A stretch of 64,000 nt of DNA from Spirochaetaceae bacterium (lineage in GTDB: Bacteria; Spirochaetota; Spirochaetia; SZUA-6; Bin103). A model generated the notes under the pieces. It saw only the letters and a list, made by a program, of their open reading frames with translations. It was not told the origin of the DNA and did no database searches. Numbering within the stretch: position 1 is the first letter of the stretch; every line of letters starts with the position of its first letter. The DNA is taken from NCBI GenBank assembly GCA_028820215.1, contig JAPPKD010000258.1:10333-74332 (forward strand), in the 5' to 3' direction. The position numbers and the translations under genes are program-made. Below, in pieces: positions 52,681 through 61,526 of the stretch.

Positions 52681-54306
52681 CTACCTGCCGGCCGCTTCCT
52701 GGTACAGCGCGATCAGGTCGCCGGTGCCGAGCTCTTCGAGGCGAGCCTTGTAGGCGTCGTAGTTGGACAGCGGCTCCTCGCCGAAGATGAACTTGATCGT
52801 CATCTCGTGCGCGTAGGTGTCCAGGATCGTCTTGAGCTGCCCGGCCTGCTCCTGAGCCTCGGCCGCAAAACGCACGATGGGCTGCGGGTCGGTCTGCGTG
52901 CTGCCCTGCTCCTGGTACATGAAGGACTCGCGGATGAACTGCGCGTAGTCGCCGTCGGAGGCGCCGTCGTGCAACTCGAAGAAGATGCCGTCCACGCTGA
53001 TGGAGCTGAAGTTGTTCTCCGACCGGAAGAAGTTGTAGACGTTGCGGTAGTAGTCGATCGACGCCCACTTGCCGTCCGGATTGTACGGCGTCTTGATGTC
53101 CGGATGGATGAAGCGGTACGTGCCGTCGACGATGTCCCACTCCTCGCCGGGAGCTCCAAGCGTCATCTGGATGCTGACCGCGGGATCGGCGATGAAGTCC
53201 TTGAGAGCGATGATCTCGCGGATGTAGTCCGACTTGGCGTTGATCAGCCACGGCGGTCCATGCACGTTGGTCGGCGCCTTGTTGCCGGTCCAGCCGCGCG
53301 GCCCGTCGGCCGAGATGCGCGGCACCGGATGCGCCTCTACCCAGTGCTTGCCCGGGCCGTAGTTGGGGTTGTTGCCCGGGTTCTCGATGAACCAGTTGCC
53401 GGTCGCCGACCACCACCACGCGAAGAAGGTCCTGTCGTTGATCCAGTCCTGCACCCACTGCTCATAGGAGGTGGTGGTGGCGTCCGGGTTCAACAGGCCT
53501 TCGCTGTAGAGCTTGGCCATGTACTCGACGTAGTACTGGTAGTTGTCCTCCGCCGGGCCGTACACCCAGTCGTCCACGTCGTGGTTGTAGTAGATGGTAG
53601 GACCGGTGCGGAACGTCGGCGCAGCCAGGTTGATCAGCGTGATGACGCCGCCCTGGGTGAAGGGGCCGACCGGGAACGAGTTGGGGAACTCGTTCTTGAG
53701 CAGCGTGAAGGCGTCATGCATGTCGTCCCAGGTTTCCGGCTGCAGGTCGTACTTCTGCCACAGGTCGTGCCGGTACGGCAGGAACTGGTTGAACGGGAAG
53801 TAGAACTGGTTGACCTGCCAGAAGCCGTACAGCTTGCCGTCGTAGAGCAGCAGATTGAGGTTCGGCTCCTCCTCGACCAGCTTCGCGTAGTTCGGCATCA
53901 GGTCCTGGTACTCCATGATGTCCACGAAGATGCCCTTGTCCCCGAACGACTCGAAGTCGGCGCGCGTCCAACCCGAGCCCTGCGGAAACAGCATGTCCGG
54001 CAGGTCCCCGCTCTGCAGCATGAGGTTGTACTTGGCCTCCCGCGCTCCTTGCGGGATCTGCGTGACGTCGAGCACGATGTTGGTCTGCTCCTGCAGCCAC
54101 TGGAAGCCGAGGTGACCGTCCTGGGCCCACTCGTAGGCCCCTTCGCTGGGATGCTCGGTCAGGGCGACGGTAATGGTGATCTGCTCTTCCAGGGGAAAGG
54201 TGATCGGTCCGCCCTCCTCCATCGCCGTGCCTTCGGTCTCGCCGGCGGCCCAGCCGAGCACGCTCGCGAGTGCGAGCAATGCCACGATGTAGAACGCTCT
54301 TTTCAT
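52681..54306 (-). CDS. ABC importer solute-binding protein (LplA/LipO-like)
   Basis: 541-aa extracytoplasmic binding protein. Signal peptide KRAFYIVALLALASVLG then W-A-A-G-E-T-E-G-T, with no lipobox Cys, as is usual in spirochaete importers. AGGAGGAG ends five bases before ATG 54306. It has the long LplA-like size and aromatic-rich binding region (FFAWWWSATGNWFIENPG). Expected partners are the LplB/LplC permeases at 47542-49435, but a 98-aa/ImmA cassette and an opposite-strand gene now intervene. The stop TAG is at 52681-52683. Confidence 0.92.
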   Translation of the reverse strand: MKRAFYIVALLALASVLGWAAGETEGTAMEEGGPITFPLEEQITITVALTEHPSEGAYEWAQDGHLGFQWLQEQTNIVLDVTQIPQGAREAKYNLMLQSGDLPDMLFPQGSGWTRADFESFGDKGIFVDIMEYQDLMPNYAKLVEEEPNLNLLLYDGKLYGFWQVNQFYFPFNQFLPYRHDLWQKYDLQPETWDDMHDAFTLLKNEFPNSFPVGPFTQGGVITLINLAAPTFRTGPTIYYNHDVDDWVYGPAEDNYQYYVEYMAKLYSEGLLNPDATTTSYEQWVQDWINDRTFFAWWWSATGNWFIENPGNNPNYGPGKHWVEAHPVPRISADGPRGWTGNKAPTNVHGPPWLINAKSDYIREIIALKDFIADPAVSIQMTLGAPGEEWDIVDGTYRFIHPDIKTPYNPDGKWASIDYYRNVYNFFRSENNFSSISVDGIFFELHDGASDGDYAQFIRESFMYQEQGSTQTDPQPIVRFAAEAQEQAGQLKTILDTYAHEMTIKFIFGEEPLSNYDAYKARLEELGTGDLIALYQEAAGR

Positions 54307-54404
54307 GCGTCTCCTCCTAGCCCGAGTTTCGGGCGTTCCCGATCGGGACAGCATGGACCCTCTGAGCGGCGCGTTCAAGCGCGGGCGCGGTGTCGGCGTG
54401 ACCG

Positions 54405-55259
54405 TCAAGGGCTGACGTCGTGGACCACGGCGCTGGCGATGACCTCCCGGAAACGGTCGAGCGGCATGCCGACCGAGCGGACCCAGCGCCAGATGCACTC
54501 CATGAGCTCCATGCTGTAGTCGCAGACCAGCTCCGGCTTGCCCTTCTCCCACGGCTCGGGAGGCCACACCGTGTGGCCGAGCTTTGTGCACACCTGGATG
54601 CGCCGGTCGTCGAGCCTGAGGCCGATGCGCCGGCGGTCGATCCACTGCGCGTGCCGGCGCGCCTGGAACATCGCGGCGCCGGTGCCGTCCGGCAGCTCGA
54701 ACAGCCATGCCTCGACGTCGGTGCCGGGCAGCGGGATCACCTCGTGCCCGCGATGGCCGTACAGCAGGCGGGAGTCGTGCACGGTCATCTCGAAGCGCAT
54801 CCTCGGCGCCCGCCCGAGCGGCAGGTACTGCGCGAAGGCGCCGCCGTAGCCGGGGACGCATCCCTCGAACGACTCGCCCCAGAGCTCGGAGTGCACGGTG
54901 TCCAGGTCGAGGGCCAGCCGGTTCGCCGCGACGTGGCGATGGAACTCGGCTGTCAGCCCCTCGTAGAAGCGGGTGACCGATCCGTCGAAGTCGGTGGTGA
55001 ACCGCAGGGCGTAGGGCGCGCCCAGCGCCTCGACGGCCGCGTCGGTCAGGTACCGCGGTCCGCCGAGCTGCACGAACAGCGTCGGCTCCGGCCGGTTGCG
55101 CAGATCCGCGAGCCAGCGCTCCTTTACTTCCCGCTCCATGCGGACGAAAAGGTCCAGGTTGTCGGCGCGCACCTGCTCGTCCGACAGCACCTCGTAGCAA
55201 CACGGGTGGATGAGGAAGATGATCGAGCCGCAGGCGCGCTCCCCGTTTCCGCCGCTCAT
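54405..55259 (-). CDS. Uncharacterized protein W1, paralog of the divergent neighbour
   Basis: 284 aa, no known family recognised. It is distantly related to the product of 55277-56365: N-terminal strand IIFLIHPCCYEVLS against IVFLFHPACWAMSE, mid-protein ESFEGCVPGYGG against EGFEQCAMTWKA, and VEAWLFELPDG against VRLFLWELPNA. H-P-x-C-[YW] and E-L-P look conserved. No signal peptide or transmembrane helix. It lies 98 bp upstream of the third binding-protein gene and reads in the same direction, so it could share its transcript. Its start is only 17 bp from the divergent start. Confidence 0.75.
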   Translation of the reverse strand: MSGGNGERACGSIIFLIHPCCYEVLSDEQVRADNLDLFVRMEREVKERWLADLRNRPEPTLFVQLGGPRYLTDAAVEALGAPYALRFTTDFDGSVTRFYEGLTAEFHRHVAANRLALDLDTVHSELWGESFEGCVPGYGGAFAQYLPLGRAPRMRFEMTVHDSRLLYGHRGHEVIPLPGTDVEAWLFELPDGTGAAMFQARRHAQWIDRRRIGLRLDDRRIQVCTKLGHTVWPPEPWEKGKPELVCDYSMELMECIWRWVRSVGMPLDRFREVIASAVVHDVSP

Positions 55260-55276
55260 CGGCCGGACAGGCTACC

Positions 55277-56365
55277 ATGCCGCCCGTGGCTCGCACGCGT
55301 GTGATCGACCGCATCGTCTTCCTGTTCCATCCGGCCTGCTGGGCCATGAGCGAGGCGCCCGATCCCGAGTACCTGGAGACGTACGGCGTGCGCCGCTCCT
55401 GGTGGTACGCCGCGCGCAATCGCGAGCGCCGGGTCGTCGCCCTGCAGAAGGAGTTCATCTCGGCGATGCGGCCGAACGAGCTGCTGTACCTGCACCCGAT
55501 CGGCGACAGCGGCCTGATGCGCGACCTGGAGCGGCACGCGCTCGACACGCTGGGCGACCGATGCCTGGTCGAGCGCGGCGCGGTGATCACCGAGCCGGCA
55601 GGCCTGGACGGCGTGCCGGAGCCGATCCGTCACGTGCTGCACGACCCCGACCATGCCGGCTGCGCGGCGTACTGGGCGAGCATTCCGGCGGAACATCGCG
55701 CGCCCATCCGGTCCGAGATCGAGGCCACGTGCGCGCGCGATGGCTACGCCTGGGGGACCGGCGCCCTGAAGGTGATCGCCAACAATTACCTGTACGCCCG
55801 CTTTCTGGAGACCGAGATGGCGGCACGCGGCTTCACCTGTGACCCACACACGGTCACCGCCGTGGCCTTCGGTGAGGGGTTCGAGCAGTGCGCGATGACC
55901 TGGAAGGCGATGATCCCGCCCATCCTGGGTTGGCGGCACCCGGTGGAGAACGACTACGACCTGTCGGTGAGCGGCGCGCCGGTGCTCGGGGGCGCGCGCT
56001 TCGTGGAGCGCCTCGCCCTCGACCACGACGTGCGGCTGTTCCTGTGGGAGCTGCCGAACGCGCTGCAGCTCGGCTTCTACGCGCGGGCGCGCTGCCGGCT
56101 CGCCGACCCGCACTACGCCGCCCACGTCGACCCGGACGGCGAGGTCCTGGAGGTGCGCGACATCCGCGACCGGGTCCTCGCGCCCGGTCGGGACGCTGCC
56201 CTGACGGAACCGGACGGCAGGCTGGCGGTGCCGGTGCTGTCGGGCGTCCGCAAGTACCGTGAGGACGACTGCTACGTCGTCGGCTGCAGCACCCGCTACG
56301 AGCGGTTCCGCGATCTGCTGGCCGGCGCCGCCGTGCGCGAGCACGTGCCGGCGCCCGACTCCTGA
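55277..56365 (+). CDS. Uncharacterized protein W2, paralog of the divergent neighbour
   Basis: 362 aa, related to W1 but with an extra 80 residues in the middle and a longer C-terminus. Shared features include the opening IVFLFHPACW, EGFEQC, and LFLWELPNALQLGF. The family is unknown to me; the alternating strand pattern and conserved H-P-x-C suggest an alpha/beta enzyme. It is divergent from W1 with a 17-bp gap, leaving no room for a normal promoter unless it lies inside W1. The sialidase-like gene follows after 14 bp. Confidence 0.75.
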   Translation: MPPVARTRVIDRIVFLFHPACWAMSEAPDPEYLETYGVRRSWWYAARNRERRVVALQKEFISAMRPNELLYLHPIGDSGLMRDLERHALDTLGDRCLVERGAVITEPAGLDGVPEPIRHVLHDPDHAGCAAYWASIPAEHRAPIRSEIEATCARDGYAWGTGALKVIANNYLYARFLETEMAARGFTCDPHTVTAVAFGEGFEQCAMTWKAMIPPILGWRHPVENDYDLSVSGAPVLGGARFVERLALDHDVRLFLWELPNALQLGFYARARCRLADPHYAAHVDPDGEVLEVRDIRDRVLAPGRDAALTEPDGRLAVPVLSGVRKYREDDCYVVGCSTRYERFRDLLAGAAVREHVPAPDS

Positions 56366-56379
56366 CATACACTGCGCGC

Positions 56380-58011
56380 ATGGCCACCACCACTCCGCTC
56401 ACGATCGGCGACGGCTCGGGCTGGCACTTCGTCAACGGCGCCTGGACGGATGGCGGCGACGGCGCGCTGACGATTCCGCCCGACCTGGCTGACGCCGAGA
56501 TCGCTCCCCTGCAGGGCGCGCACTTCGCGTTCGACCGCAACCATGCCCTGCAGGACTGCCGGGTCAGCTTCGACTTCCTGCTGCGCGGTCACAGCGACAC
56601 CGGCATCATCCTGCGCGCCCGCGACGAGTCCCACTTCTACCTCGTGCACTTTCCCAACTGCGCCCAGGCGTCGCGCGCGCAGCACTTCTGGGCGGCGCTG
56701 TCGAAGATGGGCGACGCCGGCTACCTCGAGCTGATCCGGCTGCAGATGCTCCCCCGCGTGCCGAGCACCAACGGCATCCGGATGCGCTGCGAGATCACGC
56801 TGCAGGGCGACCGCTTCAGTGTGCGCGTCGGCGACTACGGCCGCTTCGAGGTACGCGACGGCACGTACGCCGGCCCCGGCGCCGTCGGCGCATACCTGTT
56901 CGGAAAGGCGGAGCTCGGCAACGTCCGCGTCGAGGGGAGATCCGCGCCGCCGGTCTGGCGCTCCGGGTTCGAGCACCCCACCAACTGGTGGCACCCGCTG
57001 CCGGCCGGGCCCGGGTACTGGCAGCAGCCCACCGACATCAAGCGCTTCGACGACGGAGACCTGCTGATGCTCGTGAACGTGCAGGACGACACCTCGGACG
57101 CCCTCACCGCGCATGCGCAGCCGTTCCTGACCCGTTCGGCCGACGAGGGCCGCACCTGGTCGGAGCTGCAACCGCTCGGCCTGGGCGAGCTGGCCAGCTC
57201 CTGGTCGCCGGCGCGCATGCACCTCACCCCGCGGGGACGCCTGATCGCCATGCTGCCGGGCACGGACCACAAGCTGGTGTACGAGTCGGGCGACCGCGGC
57301 CGCACCTGGAGCGAGGCCGGCACGACCAACCTGCACGTCGGGCCGCCCAAGGATCCGCCGGTGCAGAGCCTGGCGCCGATGGGCTTCCTGAACCTGGCCG
57401 ACGGCGGCGTCCTGGCCTTCCTGCTGCTCGGCAAGGACATGCACGACAACCCGTTGCCGCTCCATACCTGGGGCTCCTGGCACTGCCAGGCGTTCTGCGC
57501 GCGAAGCGACGACGACGGCGCCACCTGGAGCGCGCCGGTGAACGTCGACACGCCCGGCTTCCTCGACGACGGCACGCCGATGGAGGGCAACCTGGACCTC
57601 ACCGAGTGCACGGCGACGGAGCTCGGCTCGGGCCGCGTCGTCGCCTACATGCGCCCGATCTACTCCCCCGTGATGTGGGAGAGCTGGTCGGACGACGGCG
57701 GCCGCACCTGGGGACCGGCGGTGCGCGGGCCGTTCGCCGGCTACGCCTCGCCCAACATGGTGCGCACCGCCTCCGGGGCGCTGCTGATCGCCCACCGCAT
57801 GCCGGGGCTGACCCTGCACTGCAGCCACGACGACGGGCTGACCTGGGACCAGGGCACGATGATCGACACCGGCCTGTGGGCGATGGGCTCGATGGTCGAG
57901 GTCGCCCCGGACGAGGTCCTCTACGTGTACTGGGACACCTTCAAGACCCTGGCCCGCGCGCAGCGGATCCGCGTCACCCCAGCCGGGCTCGAGCCGGTCC
58001 GCCCCACGTAG
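56380..58011 (+). CDS. Sialidase-like propeller with N-terminal sandwich domain
   Basis: 543 aa. Residues 1-185 resemble a DUF1080/LamG-like jelly roll (ALQDCRVSFDFLLRGHSDTG, then VGAYLFGKAELGNVRV). From about 190 an exo-sialidase-type propeller follows with Asp-boxes SADEGRTW, SGDRGRTW, SDDDGATW, SDDGGRTW and SHDDGLTW. It is the largest of the three sialidase-like proteins in the window and has no signal peptide. It follows W2 after 14 bp, so it is probably co-transcribed. Glycosidase activity is likely but unproven. Confidence 0.86.
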   Translation: MATTTPLTIGDGSGWHFVNGAWTDGGDGALTIPPDLADAEIAPLQGAHFAFDRNHALQDCRVSFDFLLRGHSDTGIILRARDESHFYLVHFPNCAQASRAQHFWAALSKMGDAGYLELIRLQMLPRVPSTNGIRMRCEITLQGDRFSVRVGDYGRFEVRDGTYAGPGAVGAYLFGKAELGNVRVEGRSAPPVWRSGFEHPTNWWHPLPAGPGYWQQPTDIKRFDDGDLLMLVNVQDDTSDALTAHAQPFLTRSADEGRTWSELQPLGLGELASSWSPARMHLTPRGRLIAMLPGTDHKLVYESGDRGRTWSEAGTTNLHVGPPKDPPVQSLAPMGFLNLADGGVLAFLLLGKDMHDNPLPLHTWGSWHCQAFCARSDDDGATWSAPVNVDTPGFLDDGTPMEGNLDLTECTATELGSGRVVAYMRPIYSPVMWESWSDDGGRTWGPAVRGPFAGYASPNMVRTASGALLIAHRMPGLTLHCSHDDGLTWDQGTMIDTGLWAMGSMVEVAPDEVLYVYWDTFKTLARAQRIRVTPAGLEPVRPT

Positions 58012-58046
58012 CGGCTACTCCTGGAGGCTCCACCGGCGCACCCCAC

Positions 58047-58772
58047 TCACGGGATCTTGTTCTCCAGGAACATGGTCACCCCCATTTCCTCGAAGTGGGA
58101 GGTGTCGTCGCCGGCCGCCACGCGCATGCAGGCGCGCACACCGGTGCCCTGCAGGTCGTTGGCCACGTAGGCGACGCAGTCTTCGACCGTCTTGAGGGCG
58201 TGGTTGGGATAGCGCCGTATGTCGAGCGTCATGTCGGAGGGACCGAAGGTGACGAAGTCGACCCCGGGCCGGACCAGGCGGCGCGCCGCGGTGGCCGCGG
58301 TGATGGACTCGATCTGCATGGCGAGCACGCCGGTGCGGTGCCAGAGCTCGATGTACTCGTCGAGCGTCTGGTCGATGAAGCGATAACGGTCCTGGCCGCC
58401 CATGCTGCGAACGCCGTCCGGCGGGTAGTAGAAGTTGGCCACCGCCTCGTCCACCGTGGCCTCCAGCTCCACCTGCGGCACCTCGATGCCGGCCGGGCCC
58501 AGGTCCAGCAGGTTGCCGATCAGGAAGGTGAGGCGCGTGTGCTTGATGCGCAGCACCACCGGCATCGACAGCTCGGCGGCGATCTTGCAGAAATCGCGCA
58601 GCCTGACCTCCGCGAAGGCCGAGTGCTGGGCGTCGACCTGGAACCAGTCGTAGCGGTGGCGGGCGGCGAGCTGCGCCAGCCGCGGGCGGTCGGAGAACAT
58701 CGGCACCGCGGCGCCGACGAGCGGAGCGCCCGAGCGGACCTTGTCCTTGAGGGTGGTCTGATCATCTGCCAT
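58047..58772 (-). CDS. HpcH/HpaI aldolase family protein
   Basis: 241-aa class II pyruvate aldolase-like TIM barrel. Family landmarks: WFQVDAQHSAF (base/metal region), LRIKHTRLTFLIGNLLDLGP, GGQDRYRF, MQIESITAA (metal Glu) and FVTFGPSDM (metal Asp region). ATG 58772 fits the family start. It is convergent with the sialidase-like gene. It probably cleaves a 2-keto-3-deoxy sugar acid formed by the dehydratases encoded in this window; the exact substrate is unknown. Confidence 0.9.
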   Translation of the reverse strand: MADDQTTLKDKVRSGAPLVGAAVPMFSDRPRLAQLAARHRYDWFQVDAQHSAFAEVRLRDFCKIAAELSMPVVLRIKHTRLTFLIGNLLDLGPAGIEVPQVELEATVDEAVANFYYPPDGVRSMGGQDRYRFIDQTLDEYIELWHRTGVLAMQIESITAATAARRLVRPGVDFVTFGPSDMTLDIRRYPNHALKTVEDCVAYVANDLQGTGVRACMRVAAGDDTSHFEEMGVTMFLENKIP

Positions 58773-58863
58773 GGCGCGGACATCAGACACCCGCCGCCGG
58801 CCGCAGGTCAAACCCGGTGCGCGCGCCGGCTCAGCGGCGCAGGACGCCCGAATCGCCCCCTGA

Positions 58864-59040
58864 ATGCGCGGGCGGGTCGCAGGGCGAAGAGAGGGCCGTG
58901 CGGAGGGTCGCGAAGCGGGCCGGTTGGAGACGCAGCGCGCGGCGGTGTTGCAGGGCGCCTCCACCGCGGCGCTGGTGCAGGCCGCGCTGGGGTGCCGCGA
59001 CGAAGCGCATCTGCTACGGCTGGTGTCGGATCGGAGGTAG
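58864..59040 (+). pseudogene. Possible C-terminal remnant of a repeat-tailed gene
   Basis: A 58-codon open frame with composition unlike random high-GC sequence: R-R-E-G-R-A-E-G-R-E-A-G-R-L-E-T, then AAVLQGASTAALVQAALG and LLRLVSDRR before the stop. Repeated E-G-R units followed by a short helical end resemble the tails of Rpn/PD-(D/E)XK-type recombination-promoting nucleases. If so, this is all that is left of such a gene in the 271-bp space. It may equally be spurious. Confidence 0.3.
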
Positions 59041-59043
59041 TTC

Positions 59044-59901
59044 TCAGCGACGCGGGGCGTCGTTGGCCGCGGCCAGGATCGCGTTCTCCGCGGGCAGCTC
59101 CCAGACCTCGTTGAAGGCGTATGGGCGAGGCCGCCGCGGCCTGTGGTCCGGCGGCGCAACCGCGGGATCGATGAGCTCGAACCGGTCGCGGCCGCGCGGC
59201 CGGTCCAGCCAGCGCCGCTCTTCCGGCGCGGCCTCCACCTGCCGGCGCAGAATGAACTCCACATGGTCGAACGCGGAGAAGGCGGCGTGCGCCAGGAACA
59301 CGCGCCCCGGTTGCTGCCCGTCCCACGTGGCCAGATCGGGCAGCAGGACGGGCCCGGTGCAGACCTGGAACTCGGCGTCCTCTTCGTTGAGGTTGATCAG
59401 GTTGACCGGGTACTCGACCGTCACGGTGAAGCCGTCGCTGACGTAACGGCTCTGCGCGTTGAGCAGGTCGTGGCGCAGGGTCGCCTCCACCACCTCGGCA
59501 GCGCCGGTCAGGCGGGAGCCGCGACAGGCTCGGACGTCGATGGTGTGGTCCTGATAGCCGGCACCCAGCGGCTCCGTGCTTGCCGGCTCCGGCTCGGTCG
59601 AGGGTCCGGTGGCCAAGTTCAGCTTCGCGGTGCGGCTGAACGCCATGCGGTACTCGCCGCTCGGCACCTGGAACAGATTGCGGCTGGCGATCGTATACTC
59701 GCTCCGGCACGGCGCGCCCAGGAACAGCTCGGCCGTGGTCCGGGAAGCGTGGTGCTCGACCGTACAGGCCGCCTCCAGCGTGAACCGCACGTGGTACGCC
59801 TGTCCCGGCGTGCCCACGAACCCGCCGTGGTACCGGTAGTACCGGTGCGGATGCCACGGCTGCGACTTGCGCGTGAACAGCGACCTCGGGAAGTCGATCA
59901 T
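59044..59901 (-). CDS. Uncharacterized protein, paralog of the 17-kb gene product
   Basis: 285 aa from ATG 59901 (MIDFPRSLF); ATG 59913 would add M-V-Y-C. The same family as the product of 16976-17713: CRSEYTIASRNLF, VTVEYPVNLINL with FQVCTGPVLLPDL, and HAAFSAFDHVEF are all matched there. Mostly beta, soluble, no export signal. A relic of the same gene begins M-I-D-Y-P-R-S-L-F at 63811, which supports the chosen start. It lies beside a DUF2164 gene and the McrBC module. The function is unknown; the 17-kb paralog's coupling to an enolase-superfamily enzyme hints at sugar metabolism. Confidence 0.8.
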   Translation of the reverse strand: MIDFPRSLFTRKSQPWHPHRYYRYHGGFVGTPGQAYHVRFTLEAACTVEHHASRTTAELFLGAPCRSEYTIASRNLFQVPSGEYRMAFSRTAKLNLATGPSTEPEPASTEPLGAGYQDHTIDVRACRGSRLTGAAEVVEATLRHDLLNAQSRYVSDGFTVTVEYPVNLINLNEEDAEFQVCTGPVLLPDLATWDGQQPGRVFLAHAAFSAFDHVEFILRRQVEAAPEERRWLDRPRGRDRFELIDPAVAPPDHRPRRPRPYAFNEVWELPAENAILAAANDAPRR

Positions 59902-59936
59902 GCAGTAAACCATTGACAATGAGGATACACGGAAGG

Positions 59937-60170
59937 ATGGAGTTTCAGCTATCCGAAGAGCAGCGCCAAGAGCTAATCCACGACATTCAACGGTTCTTTC
60001 GCGAAGAAAGAGGCGAAGATATCGGGGTTATCGCGGCCGAGCAGGTCATGGACGCGCTCATGGCGCCGATGGTGAAGAGGATCTACAACTCCGCGCTGGA
60101 TGACGTGAAGGCTTGGTGGACGAAGCGTCTCGACGATCTCGATTACGAATTCGATGGGCTTTACCGATAG
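59937..60170 (+). CDS. DUF2164 family protein
   Basis: 77 aa from ATG 59937 (ATG 59919 adds six residues). MEFQLSEEQRQELIHDIQRF then FREERGEDIGVIAAEQVMDA is the DUF2164 pattern, with the closing Y-N-S-A-L-D-D-V-K-A. The family is small, cytoplasmic and uncharacterised. It starts 36 bp from the divergent unknown-family gene. The C-terminal extension beyond the usual DUF2164 end (WWTKRLDDLDYEFDGLYR) is aromatic and acidic. Confidence 0.85.
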   Translation: MEFQLSEEQRQELIHDIQRFFREERGEDIGVIAAEQVMDALMAPMVKRIYNSALDDVKAWWTKRLDDLDYEFDGLYR

Positions 60171-60308
60171 AGGCACAGCGTAGCGGGTGGTCAGCGTCAG
60201 CCCGCGGGAGGCACCGCGTCGCGGCGCAGTGCAGCGCCACCGGCATGCTGTACGCCTGGAAGAAACAGGTTCGGAGTCGGAGCGCAAGCGCTGGCCGAGG
60301 GGTTGCTC

Positions 60309-61526
60309 CTATGCGGCGCGGCTCATGTGGCGAGCCTCGCCGCGTAGTGCGCGAATCTGCTCCGCCAACTCATCGATTCGCGTGAGCAACTCGTCGATTG
60401 TCCCGGAGAGGTCGAGCGCGCCGATCTTCAACCGCATGCCCGCGTGTCGGACCTGATGCGTCTCCTGCTCCGCCTCGCCCTGAGCATAGACCAGTAGCCC
60501 GCCCGGAAGGTCGAGGGCCGTGGCGTAGGCAAGGAGCTGATAGAGGTCGGCGTTCGGTGCGTGCTCATACCGGATCCGCTTGTATTTCGCGTCGCCGACG
60601 AACGTGCAGGTCGAGCCGTCCCACCACGAAAGGTCGGGTTTGAGCGTGACCTTCCTCGCCTCGTCGAGGGTGACGCCGCGCACGTGTTCGTCCGAGCGGA
60701 ACACGTGATCGGAGACCCGAAGCGCGTCCCGCAGCGCCTGCGTCACGAAGCCCTGGAACACGACGTTCATGTCCATCAGGAATCCCGGCGCCCGGATGCG
60801 GCCGCGGTTCGTTTCGAATGAGGTATGGCTCAGGATGAGCCGCGACAGTGCCACGACCTCGCGATAGCGCTCACTCAGCCGATCGAACGTTACTTCGGGC
60901 ACGGCGGTGAACTCGACCAGCGACACATTCTCCAGCCGTGCGGCGACCCACCGCAGACCCTCGCGGGAACCCGCTGAGCGCAGTCGCATCCGGCCGAGCC
61001 GTACGGCAGCCGCCTTCACCAGACGATTCGCCGTGATGTCGTCGGTGAACTCGTCGTAGCGGACCTCGACCGGCACGGGGACGCCGAACCTGCGCCGGAT
61101 CTGGTCGTCAAAGCGGATCCGGCCGCGCACGGTGTGCAGCGCCTCCTCCTCGGTCCGATACCCGTGGAGCAGCCCGCGAGCGAACGCCGATCGGGCGGCG
61201 GCGGCCAACGCCGACGCCAATGCCTCCACCAGCGTCGGTGCCTCCTCGAAGTCGAAGCGCTCCTCCCGGACATCGAACGCCCTCATCGCGTAGGAGGCCA
61301 GAAACAGCACGCGCGAGATGTCGAGCTTGGGCCGGATGGACACCGACAGCCCGCCGACATCGAGCGCCCCGACGGTGGAGCCGGGCGTCAGGTGGTACGC
61401 CCCCTCAACGCCGGAAGCCGGCTCGATCGTCAGCGACGTGAGAGCGTCGCTCAGATCGTCGCGCTCGGCCGCTCTGAGCGGTATCGGATCGCTCCGCACG
61501 TACTCCTGCAGATCAAGTCGTCGCAT
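60309..61526 (-). CDS. mcrC: McrC-type nuclease subunit
   Basis: 405-aa McrC-family protein. The N-terminal adaptor part (SVSIRPKLDISRVLFLA) is followed by the PD-(D/E)XK nuclease core: P297-D298 in LKPDLSWW, and D312-A-K314 in FVGDAKYKR. ATG 61526 overlaps the McrB gene by 14 bp; ATG 61535 is another option. It should be recruited by the McrB GTPase or ATPase ring and cut DNA that carries a modified base or other mark. No methyltransferase gene accompanies it, in keeping with a modification-dependent system. Confidence 0.92.
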   Translation of the reverse strand: MRRLDLQEYVRSDPIPLRAAERDDLSDALTSLTIEPASGVEGAYHLTPGSTVGALDVGGLSVSIRPKLDISRVLFLASYAMRAFDVREERFDFEEAPTLVEALASALAAAARSAFARGLLHGYRTEEEALHTVRGRIRFDDQIRRRFGVPVPVEVRYDEFTDDITANRLVKAAAVRLGRMRLRSAGSREGLRWVAARLENVSLVEFTAVPEVTFDRLSERYREVVALSRLILSHTSFETNRGRIRAPGFLMDMNVVFQGFVTQALRDALRVSDHVFRSDEHVRGVTLDEARKVTLKPDLSWWDGSTCTFVGDAKYKRIRYEHAPNADLYQLLAYATALDLPGGLLVYAQGEAEQETHQVRHAGMRLKIGALDLSGTIDELLTRIDELAEQIRALRGEARHMSRAA

